A stretch of 64,000 nt of DNA, taken from the NCBI RefSeq assembly GCF_000473045.1, contig NZ_AXAY01000004.1, positions 124,001 to 188,000 on the forward strand, given 5' to 3'. The DNA is from Bradyrhizobium sp. WSM3983 (lineage in GTDB: Bacteria > Pseudomonadota > Alphaproteobacteria > Rhizobiales > Xanthobacteraceae). Shown here piece by piece: positions 28,905 through 37,693 of this stretch; positions within the stretch are counted from its first letter, which is position 1, and the number at the start of each line of letters is the position of its first letter. The notes below the pieces were generated by a model. That model was given only the letters and a program-made list of their open reading frames with translations, made no database searches and had not been told where the DNA came from. Position numbers and translations under genes: made by a program.

Positions 28905-30511
28905 GCTTCCACCGCACGGCCCTTGAGCGCGAACAGGCCGCGCGGCCGCTTTTGAATGAACAGGATGATCAGAACCAGGATCGCGATCTTGCCGAGCACG
29001 GCGCCGGCGACCGGCTCCAGGAATTTGTTGGCGATGCCGAGCGTGAAGGCGCCCACAAGGGTCCCCCATAGATTGCCCACCCCGCCGAACACCACCACCA
29101 TGAAACTGTCGATGATGTAGCTCTGGCCGAGATTGGGGCTGACATTGTCGATCTGCGACAGTGCCACGCCGGCGATGCCGGCAATGCCCGAGCCGAGCCC
29201 GAAGGTCAGCGCGTCGACGCGCGAGGTGGCGATGCCCATCGAGGCTGCCATGCGACGGTTCTGCGTCACTGCGCGCATCTCGAGGCCGAGCGCCGTATAG
29301 CGCAGCATCGCGAGCAGGATCATGAACACCGCAAGCGTGAAGACGAGAATCCAGAGCCGATTATATGTGATGGTGATCTGGCCGAGGTCGAATGCACCGC
29401 TCATCCAGGAAGGATTGCCGACTTCACGGTTGGTCGGACCGAACATGGTGCGCACCGCCTGCTGCAACACCAGAGACAGGCCCCAGGTCGCGAGCAGCGT
29501 CTCCAGCGGCCGGCCATAGAGGAAGCGGATGATGCTGCGCTCGATCAGCACGCCGATGGCGCCGGCGACGAGGAAGGCGAGCGGCACCGCGATCAGCAGC
29601 GAATAATCGAACAGAGCGGGATAGCGGGTGCGGATCACCTCCTGCACCACGAAGGTGGTGTAGGCCCCGATCATCACCATCTCGCCATGGGCCATGTTGA
29701 TGACGCCCATCACGCCGAAGGTGATGGCGAGCCCGATCGCGGCGAGCAGCAGCACTGAACCGAGCGACAGGCCGTACCAGGCGTTCTGCACCATGGACCA
29801 GACCGCAAGCGAGCTCTGGATCGAGCCGATCGCGCTCGTCGCGGCCTTCGCGACGGAGGCAGGCTGGTCGGAGCCAATGTCGGACAGCAGCGCCAGCGCT
29901 TCCTGATCGCCGCGCGCCTTGATGGTGGCGACAGCCTCGAGCTTCTGCACTTCCGTGGCGTCGGACTTGAACAGCAGGATCGCGGCGCGCGCATCACCGA
30001 GCGCGGTCTTGACGGATCTGTTGGTTTCCTTGGCGAGCGCGCTTTCGACGGGCTCGAGCGCGGTCTCCTCATGCGACTTGAAGACGGACTGCGCGGCCTG
30101 GAGGCGCGCACCGAGATCGGGCGATTGCAGCGTCAGGCTGCCGAGCGCAGCGTCGACGCTGCGGCGCAGGCGGTTGTTGAGGCGAACGGCGCTGGCGCTA
30201 TCGGGCACGCTGGCCACCGGCTGGCCGGTCGCGGCATCAATCGACTTGCCGTCGGTGCCGGTGACGTAGACCTTCTTGCTATCGAGGTCGGCCATCAGGC
30301 GGCCGTCCTGGAGTGCGCTGATGATCGGAAAAGCCAGCGCATTGCCGCTGCTTGCGACCACGCCGATCGCTTCGTCCGTATCGGAATAATCGTCGTTGGC
30401 AAATTTGGCGACCGCATCCTCGAACGGACCGGCAAAGGCCGGCAGTGCGAACGCGAGCAGGAATAGCGAGAGGACAAAGGTGCAGAGACGAGCGGATAAA
30501 TTGGTTGGCAC
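28901..30511 (-). CDS. urtB: Urea ABC transporter permease UrtB with periplasmic extension
   Basis: This 536-residue LivH-type permease has an N-terminal signal peptide (ALPAFAGP, cut near residue 27) and a roughly 200-residue helical periplasmic domain ahead of the membrane part. That extension is characteristic of UrtB and absent from ordinary LivH. Membrane helices begin near residue 235, with AIGLAITFGVMGVINMAHGE and VFGGVGNLWGTLVGAF as family motifs. The GTG start is 82 bases after urtA, with a strong hairpin between. Confidence 0.95.
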   Translation of the reverse strand: MPTNLSARLCTFVLSLFLLAFALPAFAGPFEDAVAKFANDDYSDTDEAIGVVASSGNALAFPIISALQDGRLMADLDSKKVYVTGTDGKSIDAATGQPVASVPDSASAVRLNNRLRRSVDAALGSLTLQSPDLGARLQAAQSVFKSHEETALEPVESALAKETNRSVKTALGDARAAILLFKSDATEVQKLEAVATIKARGDQEALALLSDIGSDQPASVAKAATSAIGSIQSSLAVWSMVQNAWYGLSLGSVLLLAAIGLAITFGVMGVINMAHGEMVMIGAYTTFVVQEVIRTRYPALFDYSLLIAVPLAFLVAGAIGVLIERSIIRFLYGRPLETLLATWGLSLVLQQAVRTMFGPTNREVGNPSWMSGAFDLGQITITYNRLWILVFTLAVFMILLAMLRYTALGLEMRAVTQNRRMAASMGIATSRVDALTFGLGSGIAGIAGVALSQIDNVSPNLGQSYIIDSFMVVVFGGVGNLWGTLVGAFTLGIANKFLEPVAGAVLGKIAILVLIILFIQKRPRGLFALKGRAVEA

Positions 30512-30534
30512 TGTGGATCACCCCGGCAGAAGTG

Positions 30535-30566
30535 GGGAGAAGACGGCGGAATAGCCGTCTTCTCCC
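30535..30566 (-). promoter_or_regulatory. Strong hairpin between urtA and urtB
   Basis: A perfect 13-bp stem (30535-30547 with 30554-30566) with a 6-base loop lies in the urtA-urtB gap and has no T-tract. Such hairpins after binding-protein genes usually stabilise the upstream message or partly stop transcription, so that the binding protein outnumbers the membrane parts. Confidence 0.7.
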
Positions 30567-30593
30567 ATTGTGCAGTCGAACGTCAGATCCGGA

Positions 30594-31916
30594 TCAGGAG
30601 CCGGAGCCGAGGCACTTGTTGGTCTTGGTGTTGAAGTTGCCGCACTTCTTGCCGACCCAGTCGCCGATCAGGTCCTTGGAGCCGTCGAGCTCCTTCGACC
30701 AGGCGTCGCCAGCGACGAGACCCGGGGTCTTCCAGACCACGTCGAACTGGCCGTTGCCCTTGATCTCGCCGATGAACACCGGCTTGGTGATGTGGTGGTT
30801 CGGCAGCATCTTCGAGGTGCCACCGGTCAGGTTCGCAGCCTCGATGCCGGGAAGCGCGTCGATCACCTTGTCAGGATCGGTCGACTTCACCTTCTCGACG
30901 GCCTTGATCCACATGTTGAAGCCGATCACGTGCGCTTCCATCGGATCATTGGTCGTGCGCTTCGGGTTCTTGGTGTAGGCCTGCCAGTCCTTGATGAACT
31001 TCTCGTTCGCCGGGGTCTTGATCGACTCGAAGTAGTTCCAGGCGGCGAGATGGCCGACCAGCGGCTTGGTGTCGATGCCGGCGAGTTCTTCCTCACCCAC
31101 CGAGAACGCGACCACCGGGATGTCCTTCGCCTTGATGCCCTGGTTGCCGAGTTCCTTGTAGAAGGGGACGTTGGCGTCGCCGTTGATGGTCGAGACCACC
31201 GCCGTCTTCTTGCCGGCCGAACCGAACTTCTTGATGTCGGCCACGATCGTCTGCCAGTCGGAGTGACCGAACGGCGTGTAGTTGATCATGATGTCTTCCT
31301 GGGCGACACCCTTGGACTTCAGATAGGCTTCCAGGATCTTGTTGGTGGTGCGCGGGTAGACGTAGTCGGTGCCCGCGAGCACCCAGCGCTTCACCTTCTC
31401 GTCCTTCATCAGATAGTCGACGGCCGGGATCGCCTGCTGGTTCGGCGCCGCGCCGGTGTAGAACACGTTACGCTCGGACTCTTCACCCTCGTACTGCACG
31501 GGGTAGAACAGGATGTTGTTGAGCTCCTTGAACACCGGGAGCACCGACTTGCGCGACACCGAGGTCCAGCAGCCGAACACGACCGAGACCTTGTCCTTGG
31601 TGATCAGCTCGCGCGCCTTTTCGGCGAACAGCGGCCAATTCGAGGCGGGGTCGACGACAACGGCCTCGAGCTTCTTGCCGAGCACACCGCCCTTCTTGTT
31701 CTGCTCGTCGATCAGGAAAAGGATGGTGTCCTTCAGCGTGGTTTCGCTGATGGCCATGGTGCCGGAGAGGGAGTGCAGGACGCCGACCTTGATGGTGTCG
31801 TCCGCGGCCTTGGCACCGGAAATGGACGCCAGACCGAGCATCAGTCCAGCGGTCGCGGCGAGAACGCCGCGGCGGCTAAATGACGCCGCTATATCGTGAA
31901 TGGATTTGGTAGGCAT
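30594..31916 (-). CDS. urtA: Urea ABC transporter substrate-binding protein UrtA
   Basis: This 440-residue periplasmic binding protein begins with a Tat-type leader (SRRGVLAATAGLMLG, cut after AKA). The mature start DDTIKVGVLHSLSGTMAISE and YPVQYEGEESERNVFYTGAAPNQQ are diagnostic of urea/short-amide binding proteins. The ATG at 31916 is chosen for the leader; GGGAG lies 11 bases before it. It is the first gene of the urea block and is preceded by a good sigma-54 promoter match. Confidence 0.96.
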   Translation of the reverse strand: MPTKSIHDIAASFSRRGVLAATAGLMLGLASISGAKAADDTIKVGVLHSLSGTMAISETTLKDTILFLIDEQNKKGGVLGKKLEAVVVDPASNWPLFAEKARELITKDKVSVVFGCWTSVSRKSVLPVFKELNNILFYPVQYEGEESERNVFYTGAAPNQQAIPAVDYLMKDEKVKRWVLAGTDYVYPRTTNKILEAYLKSKGVAQEDIMINYTPFGHSDWQTIVADIKKFGSAGKKTAVVSTINGDANVPFYKELGNQGIKAKDIPVVAFSVGEEELAGIDTKPLVGHLAAWNYFESIKTPANEKFIKDWQAYTKNPKRTTNDPMEAHVIGFNMWIKAVEKVKSTDPDKVIDALPGIEAANLTGGTSKMLPNHHITKPVFIGEIKGNGQFDVVWKTPGLVAGDAWSKELDGSKDLIGDWVGKKCGNFNTKTNKCLGSGS

Positions 31917-32419
31917 GGATGTATCATCTCCCTGACGCAGACGTGAAAAACGCTGCGAAACGGCCCCACGGCCGCCTGCGATTAACGGAATCGCAAGAAC
32001 CATGCCATGGGCTGGGCACCTGCCAAGTGATTGGTCAATCTAGATAATTTTGCCACAATCAAAGTTTGGCCGCAGTCAAACTGCTCAAAACTTATGCGGA
32101 TAAAATGTATGCTTATGCGGCAGTCAGTCTATTTTGTGAGCAAATCGTCATCTCTGGCTAAAAATCCGGCATAACTTTTTTTGCACCGCAATCGACGCCA
32201 GGTGAACACCTGCCTTGAAAGCGCCGCGTCAATGTTCCATATGGAGGCGGAGATCGCTTGCGAATCGAGCGATCGTTGCGAGCCGCGTGTTCTTAAGCCC
32301 GTACGGGCCTCTGGCTTGCCCCATATCTCCCAAGCCAACCGACACCCCAAACACGCAGGTGTCTTCTCGACACCCTTATGCGCGTGCCCCGCTGATTGCG
32401 CCGGGCGCCCGCTTTCGAC
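31917..32419. other. Divergent regulatory gap between urtA and the DEAD-box gene
   Basis: This gap is 503 bases long with no gene. Besides the sigma-54 box it holds a small palindrome GCAGT-CAA-ACTGC (32072-32084) and a direct repeat CTTATGCGG at 32091-32099 and 32112-32120, spaced 21 bases (two helical turns). The stretch 32030-32130 is distinctly AT-rich. The paired repeats look like activator sites for either gene; a clear NtrC site was not found. Near the helicase, GGTGTC/GACACC (32358-32374) forms a small hairpin in its probable leader. Confidence 0.4.
31992..32007 (-). promoter_or_regulatory. Sigma-54 promoter candidate for urtA
   Basis: On the minus strand TGGCATGGTTCTTGCG matches the sigma-54 consensus TGGCAY-R-N4-TTGCW with GG and GC exactly 10 bases apart; only the last base differs. 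It would place the transcript start near 31981, about 65 bases before the urtA ATG. Nitrogen control of urt genes through NtrC and RpoN is established in other proteobacteria. Confidence 0.7.
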
Positions 32420-34000
32420 ATGGAAAGAACCCATCTTTTGACTTCCTTTCAGGACTTCGGCCTTGCCGAACCCATCGCGCGCGCTCTTCAAGAAGAGAAT
32501 TACGTCACCCCCACCCCCATCCAGGCCCAGACGATTCCCACGGCGCTGACCGGCCGCGATGTCGTCGGCATCGCCCAGACCGGCACCGGCAAGACCGCGT
32601 CCTTCGCGCTGCCGATCCTGCACCGCCTGCTCGAAAACCGCATCAAGCCGCAGCCCAAGACCTGCCGCGTGCTGGTGCTGTCGCCCACCCGCGAGCTCTC
32701 GGGGCAGATCCTCGACAGCTTCAACGCCTATGGCCGCCACATCCGCCTGGCCTCAACCCTCGCCATCGGCGGCGTGCCGATGGGCCGTCAGGTCCGCGCC
32801 CTGATGCAGGGCGTTGACGTGCTGGTCGCCACCCCCGGTCGTCTGCTCGACCTCGTGCAGAGCAACGGACTGAAGCTTGGCAGCGTCGAATTCCTCGTGC
32901 TCGACGAAGCCGACCGCATGCTCGACATGGGCTTCATCAACGACATCCGTAAAATCGTAGCCAAGCTGCCGATCAAGCGGCAGACGCTGTTCTTCTCGGC
33001 CACCATGCCGAAGGACATCGCCGAGCTCGCCGATTCCATGCTGCGTGACCCCGCCCGCGTCGCGGTGACCCCGGTCTCCTCGACCGCCGAGCGCATCAAT
33101 CAGCGCATCATCCAGGTCGATTTCTCGGCCAAGGCCACCTTCCTGACCAAGCTGCTGAAGGACGAGCCGATCAACCGCGCGCTGGTGTTCACCCGCACCA
33201 AGCACGGCGCCGACAAGGTCGTGAAGACGCTCGAGAGGGCCGGCATCGCTGCCAGCGCCATTCACGGCAACAAGTCGCAGAACCATCGCGAGCGCACGCT
33301 CGCCCAGTTCCGCTCCGGTGAAATCCGCACCCTGGTCGCCACCGACATCGCTGCCCGCGGCATCGACGTCGATGGCATCACCCACGTCATCAACTACGAC
33401 CTGCCGAACGTGCCCGAGACCTATGTCCACCGGATCGGCCGCACTGCGCGCGCCGGCGCCGAAGGCACCGCGATCTCGCTGGTCGCAGGCGGCGAGGAGC
33501 TCAGCTACCTCCGCGACATCGAGAAGCTGATCCGCGTGGCGCTGCCGCGCGAAGACCTCCGCACCGATGCCGGCCGCCGCGATGCGGGGGCTCCCCCGGC
33601 GCAGCAACGGCAGGGCCGGCCGGGTGGCCGCCCGGGCCAGCGTCCGCAAGGCGCACGGCATGGTGAGGGACGGCGCAACGATGAACGGCATGGCGATGGA
33701 CGCCACCACAGCGCCGGCAAGCAGGGCGACGGACGTCCCGGGGAAGGCCGGCATGGCGACGCGCGGCATGCTGACGGGAGGCGTGTTGACGGAAGGCCTG
33801 GCAACGGCCCAAAGGCCTCGAACTCGAAAGGGTCTCGCAGCCGTCGCTCCGGTGGAAAGATGCATTCTTCGTCGACCGACCGCCCGGAACAGCGTTCCGC
33901 GCATAGCGCGGGGGCGTCTGATGGGATACAAGGCGTGGCCTTTTTGCGCCGTGAGAGTCGGCCGAACGGCCACCCGAACCGCAAACCCCATTCGCACTAG
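32420..34000 (+). CDS. DEAD-box RNA helicase (RhlE/CsdA-like)
   Basis: This 526-residue helicase has the Q motif ([22 protein letters not shown]), motif I AQTGTGKT near residue 54, Ia [19 protein letters not shown] near 162, III FSATMP near 193, [20 protein letters not shown], and [12 protein letters not shown] near 337. From about residue 380 to the end is a low-complexity tail rich in Gly, Arg, His and Asp with loosely repeating RHGDGR-type units, likely for RNA binding. It resolves RNA structure, often in ribosome assembly or cold adaptation. The ATG at 32420 has no clear ribosome binding site, so the start is slightly uncertain. infA follows after 23 bases. Confidence 0.93.
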   Translation: MERTHLLTSFQDFGLAEPIARALQEENYVTPTPIQAQTIPTALTGRDVVGIAQTGTGKTASFALPILHRLLENRIKPQPKTCRVLVLSPTRELSGQILDSFNAYGRHIRLASTLAIGGVPMGRQVRALMQGVDVLVATPGRLLDLVQSNGLKLGSVEFLVLDEADRMLDMGFINDIRKIVAKLPIKRQTLFFSATMPKDIAELADSMLRDPARVAVTPVSSTAERINQRIIQVDFSAKATFLTKLLKDEPINRALVFTRTKHGADKVVKTLERAGIAASAIHGNKSQNHRERTLAQFRSGEIRTLVATDIAARGIDVDGITHVINYDLPNVPETYVHRIGRTARAGAEGTAISLVAGGEELSYLRDIEKLIRVALPREDLRTDAGRRDAGAPPAQQRQGRPGGRPGQRPQGARHGEGRRNDERHGDGRHHSAGKQGDGRPGEGRHGDARHADGRRVDGRPGNGPKASNSKGSRSRRSGGKMHSSSTDRPEQRSAHSAGASDGIQGVAFLRRESRPNGHPNRKPHSH

Positions 34001-34023
34001 CCGTCCACGACCTGGAGAAATTC

Positions 34024-34311
34024 ATGGCTAAGGAAGAGCTGATCCAGTTCGAAGGACTGGTCACCGAAATCCTCCCCGACGCACGCTACCGCGTGCAACT
34101 CGACGCCGGACACGAGATCGTCGCCTACACCGCCGGCAAGATGAAGAAGAACCGCATCAAGACGCTGGCGGGAGACCGCGTGACGGTGGAGATGTCGCCC
34201 TACGACCTCGAAAAGGGCCGGCTGATTTTCCGTCACAAGGACGAACGCCCCAGCGGGATGGGCGGACCTCCCCGTCCCGGCCAGCGCGGCGGCCAGTTCC
34301 GCCGCCGCTGA
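34024..34311 (+). CDS. infA: Translation initiation factor IF-1 (extended form)
   Basis: This 95-residue protein has the OB-fold IF-1 core [20 protein letters not shown], then [20 protein letters not shown] and [20 protein letters not shown]. It continues with an extra basic, Gly/Pro/Arg-rich tail of about 20 residues (normal IF-1 is about 72). A ribosome binding site, TGGAGAA, precedes the ATG. Its place right after a DEAD-box helicase and before a cold-shock gene suggests a second, stress-linked IF-1 copy rather than the housekeeping one. The presence of another copy elsewhere cannot be seen here. Confidence 0.93.
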   Translation: MAKEELIQFEGLVTEILPDARYRVQLDAGHEIVAYTAGKMKKNRIKTLAGDRVTVEMSPYDLEKGRLIFRHKDERPSGMGGPPRPGQRGGQFRRR

Positions 34312-34358
34312 TCTGCTTCAAGCACGCGAGCGTGAAGTAAAATGCTGACCTGTATGCT

Positions 34359-34384
34359 GATCCGCCGTGACATCACGGCGGATC
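34359..34384. repeat. Perfect 12-bp inverted repeat between infA and the cold-shock gene
   Basis: GATCCGCCGTGA (34359-34370) and TCACGGCGGATC (34373-34384) are perfect complements with two bases between, followed by a run of A. There is no T-tract on the plus strand, so it is not a classical terminator for infA. It may be a protein-binding palindrome or a structural element. The rest of the 266-base gap is AT-richer and probably carries the long leader typical of cold-shock genes. Confidence 0.6.
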
Positions 34385-34577
34385 AAAAAATCGTGCGCCT
34401 CAGGATTGTTTTGGGGCCCTATTTCCAATAAAATGAATTAATCGATTTTCGGCCGGACGACATTAGCATCCACCGGTACAGCCGGTTCAGACACGCTGAC
34501 GACCCTTCCAAAAATTCGATCTAACCGGTCCGCGCGAGCGGACTCTTACATTGTGTTATCTGAGAAGGGACTACCCC

Positions 34578-34790
34578 ATGAGCATGGGAACCGTGAAGTG
34601 GTTTAACGCGACCAAGGGCTTCGGCTTCATCCAGCCCGACGACGGCGGCCAGGACGTTTTCGTTCACATCAGCGCCGTCGAACGCGCCGGCCTCGGCTCG
34701 CTGCGTGAAGGCCAGAAGATCTCCTACGAGATCGTCGCCGATCGCCGCTCCGGCAAGTCGGCTGCCGACAACCTCCGCGACGCAGGCTGA
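34578..34790 (+). CDS. Cold-shock protein CspA family
   Basis: This 70-residue single cold-shock domain begins [20 protein letters not shown], with RNP1 KGFGFI and RNP2 VFVHIS both intact. It acts as an RNA chaperone and antiterminator. GAGAAGGGA precedes the ATG. A terminator follows within 30 bases. It has its own promoter in the gap after infA. Confidence 0.95.
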   Translation: MSMGTVKWFNATKGFGFIQPDDGGQDVFVHISAVERAGLGSLREGQKISYEIVADRRSGKSAADNLRDAG

Positions 34791-34815
34791 TCTCCAGCGC
34801 GCGCACCAAACAACG

Positions 34816-34848
34816 AAAAAGGCCGTGCGTGATGCACGGCCTTTTTTT
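34816..34848 (+). terminator. Rho-independent terminator of the cold-shock gene
   Basis: GGCCGTGC (34821-34828) pairs with GCACGGCC (34834-34841) and is followed by seven T; an A-run precedes the stem, so it may work in both directions. Confidence 0.9.
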
Positions 34849-34901
34849 GTGCGGTACCGACGACGCCCGACCCTCTCGGCTGATCTTGCTAGTTTGTCTT
34901 G

Positions 34902-35399
34902 TTAGTTTGTCTTGGCAGCCGCGGCGCCGTTGCCGCTGGCACTGCTGCTCAGCGAGCCGGCCTGACCCATCGTGGTGCTGAAGTAATTGTCGCTGTCGCC
35001 GAGCGTGACGCGGCGCTGGCAGATCGGCAGGCAGCTATAGGACTCCCGCTCGATCCCGCGAAAGACGGTGACGAGCCGGTCGCTCGGGCCTTCGACCTGG
35101 ATCTGCCGATCGACCAGGATCTCGCCGCCGCGGTCGAGCGCGATGAAGTTGGTGGCGCCGTAACCCTTGCCGGTGACGACGATCATCCCGCCGGGCTGCA
35201 ACGTCACGTCGGCGATCAGCGGATTCCCGACCACAATCGTTGCCACCTTGCCCGGCAGCCGCACGAGCTTGGCCTGGTCGACATTGACCGCGATGGTATC
35301 GGCGGTGGGCTCGGCAAGGCCAATGGCCGGCGACGCCAGCATGGCAGCCGCAGCCAGGAGACAGATGCGCGCATGACGGCGCAGGAACTCTTTACGCAT
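34902..35399 (-). CDS. Orphan secretin/pilus N-terminal-domain protein
   Basis: This 165-residue secreted protein has a signal peptide (hydrophobic residues about 12-30, cut near GLAEP). The body KLVRLPGKVATIVVGNPLIA followed by DVTLQPGGMIVVTGKGYGAT parallels the N-terminal domain of CpaC secretins, including the one at 38594. The secretin pore domain itself is absent. The end holds a CLPIC pair and a Ser/Ala/Gly-rich tail. It may be a periplasmic partner of the Tad pilus system or an independent envelope protein. I chose MRKEFLRRH at 35399; a start 7 codons earlier is open. Confidence 0.75.
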   Translation of the reverse strand: MRKEFLRRHARICLLAAAAMLASPAIGLAEPTADTIAVNVDQAKLVRLPGKVATIVVGNPLIADVTLQPGGMIVVTGKGYGATNFIALDRGGEILVDRQIQVEGPSDRLVTVFRGIERESYSCLPICQRRVTLGDSDNYFSTTMGQAGSLSSSASGNGAAAAKTN

Positions 35400-35555
35400 A
35401 CTCTTACCCCGGGACGTCACAAACCGGCAGAATCGATCAGCAGACGGAGCCGGCGCCCGACCCGGTTAACCTGCCTGTAATTCGTGAACGTTCCGCAAAC
35501 TCGGCAAGTATTGTTTGAACGGACTGCGTTTTTGTCGCCCGTGCCGGATGCAATC

Positions 35556-36386
35556 CTATTGGCGGAACGGATAGGCGAGCTGGCCGCCGATCTCCTTCGG
35601 CATGGTCGCTTCATCCTTGCCGTAATCCTGCGGCAGCTCGCCCTTCGGCATGCGGAAGGTCCCGAACAGCAGGTCCCAGATCGGAAAGGTGCCGGCAAAA
35701 TTGGTGTCGCCGCCCTCTTCGAGCGAGGTGTGGTGCCAGCGGTGGAACACCGGCGTCGCCAGCAAATATCTGAATGGCCCGAAGGTCCAGTTCAGGTTGG
35801 CGTGCACGAAGGCCGAATGGAAGGTCGTGAACGGGCCGACCCAGATCATCACGTTCGGCGAAATGCCGGCCATCAGCAGCACGACGTCGACGCCGATGGT
35901 ACCGAGCATCAGATTGACCGGATGGAAACGGGCCGCCGAAATCCAGCTGATCTCCTCGGACGAGTGATGGATCGCATGGTACTTCCAGAACCCGCCGCCG
36001 TGAAACAGCCGATGTAGCCAGTACAGCATGAAATCGGCCAGGACCAGGAACAGCACGCCCTGCACCCACAGCGGCAGTTGCGACAGCGGGCCGTGGCCAT
36101 TGTCGTAGAAGGCGATCAGCTGGTCGGCGTCGTGGATGTTGAAGACGACGCCGGCGGTGACGATCAGGAGTCCAATCCGCATGGTGCGGGCGAACACCGG
36201 AACGAAGAACCAGTAGCAGATGTCGGTGACGATCTCGCGCTTGCGCCACCATGACGGACCGGCATTGCAGGCCCAGAAATGCTCAAGCACGGTGAAAACC
36301 ACCGCGAGCATGAGAGTGACGGGGATCACCTTCTCGATGGTATCGCCGAGCATCAGGGCGACTTGCATGGGTAGGCTCGACATCAT
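35556..36386 (-). CDS. Sterol desaturase / fatty acid hydroxylase family protein
   Basis: This 276-residue membrane protein has the three His clusters of the diiron fatty acid hydroxylase superfamily: HRLFH, HAIHHSSEE, and FHRWHHTSLEEGGDTNF. It has four or so membrane helices in the N-terminal two-thirds. Substrates in this superfamily include sterols, hopanoids, carotenoids, ether lipids and fatty acids; the true one cannot be read from sequence. It stands alone, 156 bases from the secretin-domain protein on the same strand. Confidence 0.88.
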   Translation of the reverse strand: MMSSLPMQVALMLGDTIEKVIPVTLMLAVVFTVLEHFWACNAGPSWWRKREIVTDICYWFFVPVFARTMRIGLLIVTAGVVFNIHDADQLIAFYDNGHGPLSQLPLWVQGVLFLVLADFMLYWLHRLFHGGGFWKYHAIHHSSEEISWISAARFHPVNLMLGTIGVDVVLLMAGISPNVMIWVGPFTTFHSAFVHANLNWTFGPFRYLLATPVFHRWHHTSLEEGGDTNFAGTFPIWDLLFGTFRMPKGELPQDYGKDEATMPKEIGGQLAYPFRQ

Positions 36387-36640
36387 CGCTACTGTTCCAG
36401 TCTGCTGATCCCCCTTACGCCTACTCCGCGAAATTTAAGGGAGGGTGAAGTTGACGGCGCGTTCGGAGCGGGGCCGAATTGAGACGGCCGCCTTAAGGCG
36501 AAATTCACTCTGGCCAAAAGCATCGCGCGAGGCGCGGGTTTGACCGATCGAATTAACTCTACCGAAAGAGCTCGGCTCACATGGTCGTCGTGTCAAGTCA
36601 GCGCCGATCGAGGCGACCTCACCCAGATGGAGTTTAGTTC

Positions 36641-36805
36641 ATGAAGAACCTGATTGCGCGTTTCGCGAACGATGAGTCCGGCGCCACCGCCATCGAATAC
36701 GGTCTGATCGCCGCCGGCATCGCGCTGGCCATCATCACCGTCGTCAACAACCTCGGCACCACGCTGAACGCCAAGTTCGGCTCGATCAGCTCCTCGCTGA
36801 AGTAA
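36641..36805 (+). CDS. pilA: Flp/Fap type IVb pilin
   Basis: This 54-residue pilin has a short leader, MKNLIARFANDESG, then the mature start ATAIEYGLIAAGIALAII. The prepilin peptidase site lies after Gly14, with Glu at mature position 5 followed by Tyr, the Flp signature. The hydrophobic N-terminal helix is followed by NNLGTTLNAKFGSISSSLK. It is the major subunit of the Tad pilus built by the genes downstream. A terminator after it lets it be expressed alone at a high level. A TTAAC half-site lies upstream at 36553. Confidence 0.93.
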   Translation: MKNLIARFANDESGATAIEYGLIAAGIALAIITVVNNLGTTLNAKFGSISSSLK

Positions 36806-36826
36806 GCCGACCGGCAGGCGATGGCA

Positions 36827-36857
36827 AAAGCCCCGGACCTCCGGGGCCTTTGTTTTT
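36827..36857 (+). terminator. Terminator of pilA
   Basis: GCCCCGG (36830-36836) pairs with CCGGGGC (36841-36847) over ACCT and is followed by CTTTGTTTTT. It separates pilA from the assembly genes. Confidence 0.85.
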
Positions 36858-36876
36858 CGGGACAGTGCGAGCTCCA

Positions 36877-37023
36877 GTGGCGTTGCGTAAACACACAACC
36901 GATGCCGCGGTTGCGGCGAACGAGGCGGACACGGCGCGAGGCGACGCGTCGGCCTATTGGGTCTGCCTTGCGCTGCTGCTCGCCATGGCCACGCTCGCGA
37001 TGCGCATCGCCAGCATGTGGTGA
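36877..37023 (+). CDS. Possible 48-residue single-helix membrane protein
   Basis: A GTG-started frame gives a charged N-terminal half (KHTTDAAVAANEADTARGD) and a C-terminal hydrophobic helix (WVCLALLLAMATLAMRIA) ending at the stop. The layout of a tail-anchored small protein between pilA and the prepilin peptidase is plausible. There is no good ribosome binding site, and a GTG at 36865 would do as well. It could be spurious. Confidence 0.4.
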   Translation: MALRKHTTDAAVAANEADTARGDASAYWVCLALLLAMATLAMRIASMW

Positions 37024-37148
37024 GGCTGCCGCACCGGATTGCCAGCCCCCGGGGCTGCTGCGACCGTTGTCGGTTTGTTTAGCACTGCCCCCTAGCATGC
37101 GCCGACGCCCCGATCCGTGCGACAGACCCAGGCCTCAAGACGCAGCCC

Positions 37149-37673
37149 ATGATCCTCGACCTCGCGCGCCTTCTGCTCTTCCCGGCCCTGATGGCGTTCG
37201 CAGCCGCAAGCGATCTCTTCACGATGACGATCTCGAACCGCGTGTCGCTGGCGCTGCTGGCAGGCTTCTTCGTGCTCGCCTTTGCCGGTGGCATGGCACC
37301 TTACGAGGTGCTGAGCCATGTCGGTGCCGGCGCGCTGCTCCTCCTCGTGGCCTTCACGTGCTTTGCGATGGGCTGGATGGGCGGCGGCGACGCCAAGGTC
37401 GCGGCTTCCGTGGCGCTCTGGTTCGGCTTCGCCCCATTGATGGACTTCCTGCTCTACGCTTCGCTGTTCGGCGGCGCACTGACCCTGCTCCTGCTCCAAT
37501 TCCGGCAATGGCCGTTGCCTTACGGGCTTGCCGGCCAGGCCTGGCTCGCACGGCTTCATGCCAAGGAGAGCGGCATTCCCTACGGCATCGCGCTCGCACT
37601 TGGCGCACTGATGGTCTACCCCGAGACCGAATGGGTGAAAGCGATCGACCTCGCTCGCCTCGCACTGCGCTGA
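37149..37673 (+). CDS. cpaA: Prepilin peptidase CpaA/TadV
   Basis: This 174-residue membrane aspartic protease of family A24 has no methylase domain. The two catalytic Asp are in AASDLFTMTISN near residue 22 and in the GGGDAK motif near residues 78-83. It cleaves the Flp prepilin leader. It has about five hydrophobic segments. It lies between pilA and cpaB, the usual order in alphaproteobacterial tad loci. Confidence 0.92.
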   Translation: MILDLARLLLFPALMAFAAASDLFTMTISNRVSLALLAGFFVLAFAGGMAPYEVLSHVGAGALLLLVAFTCFAMGWMGGGDAKVAASVALWFGFAPLMDFLLYASLFGGALTLLLLQFRQWPLPYGLAGQAWLARLHAKESGIPYGIALALGALMVYPETEWVKAIDLARLALR

Positions 37674-37693
37674 TCGCCCCGGATAACCCTGCG

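Noticed and set aside
32000..32130. NtrC binding site near urtA
   Set aside because: No pair of TGCAC/GGTGC half-sites with correct spacing; only partial matches.
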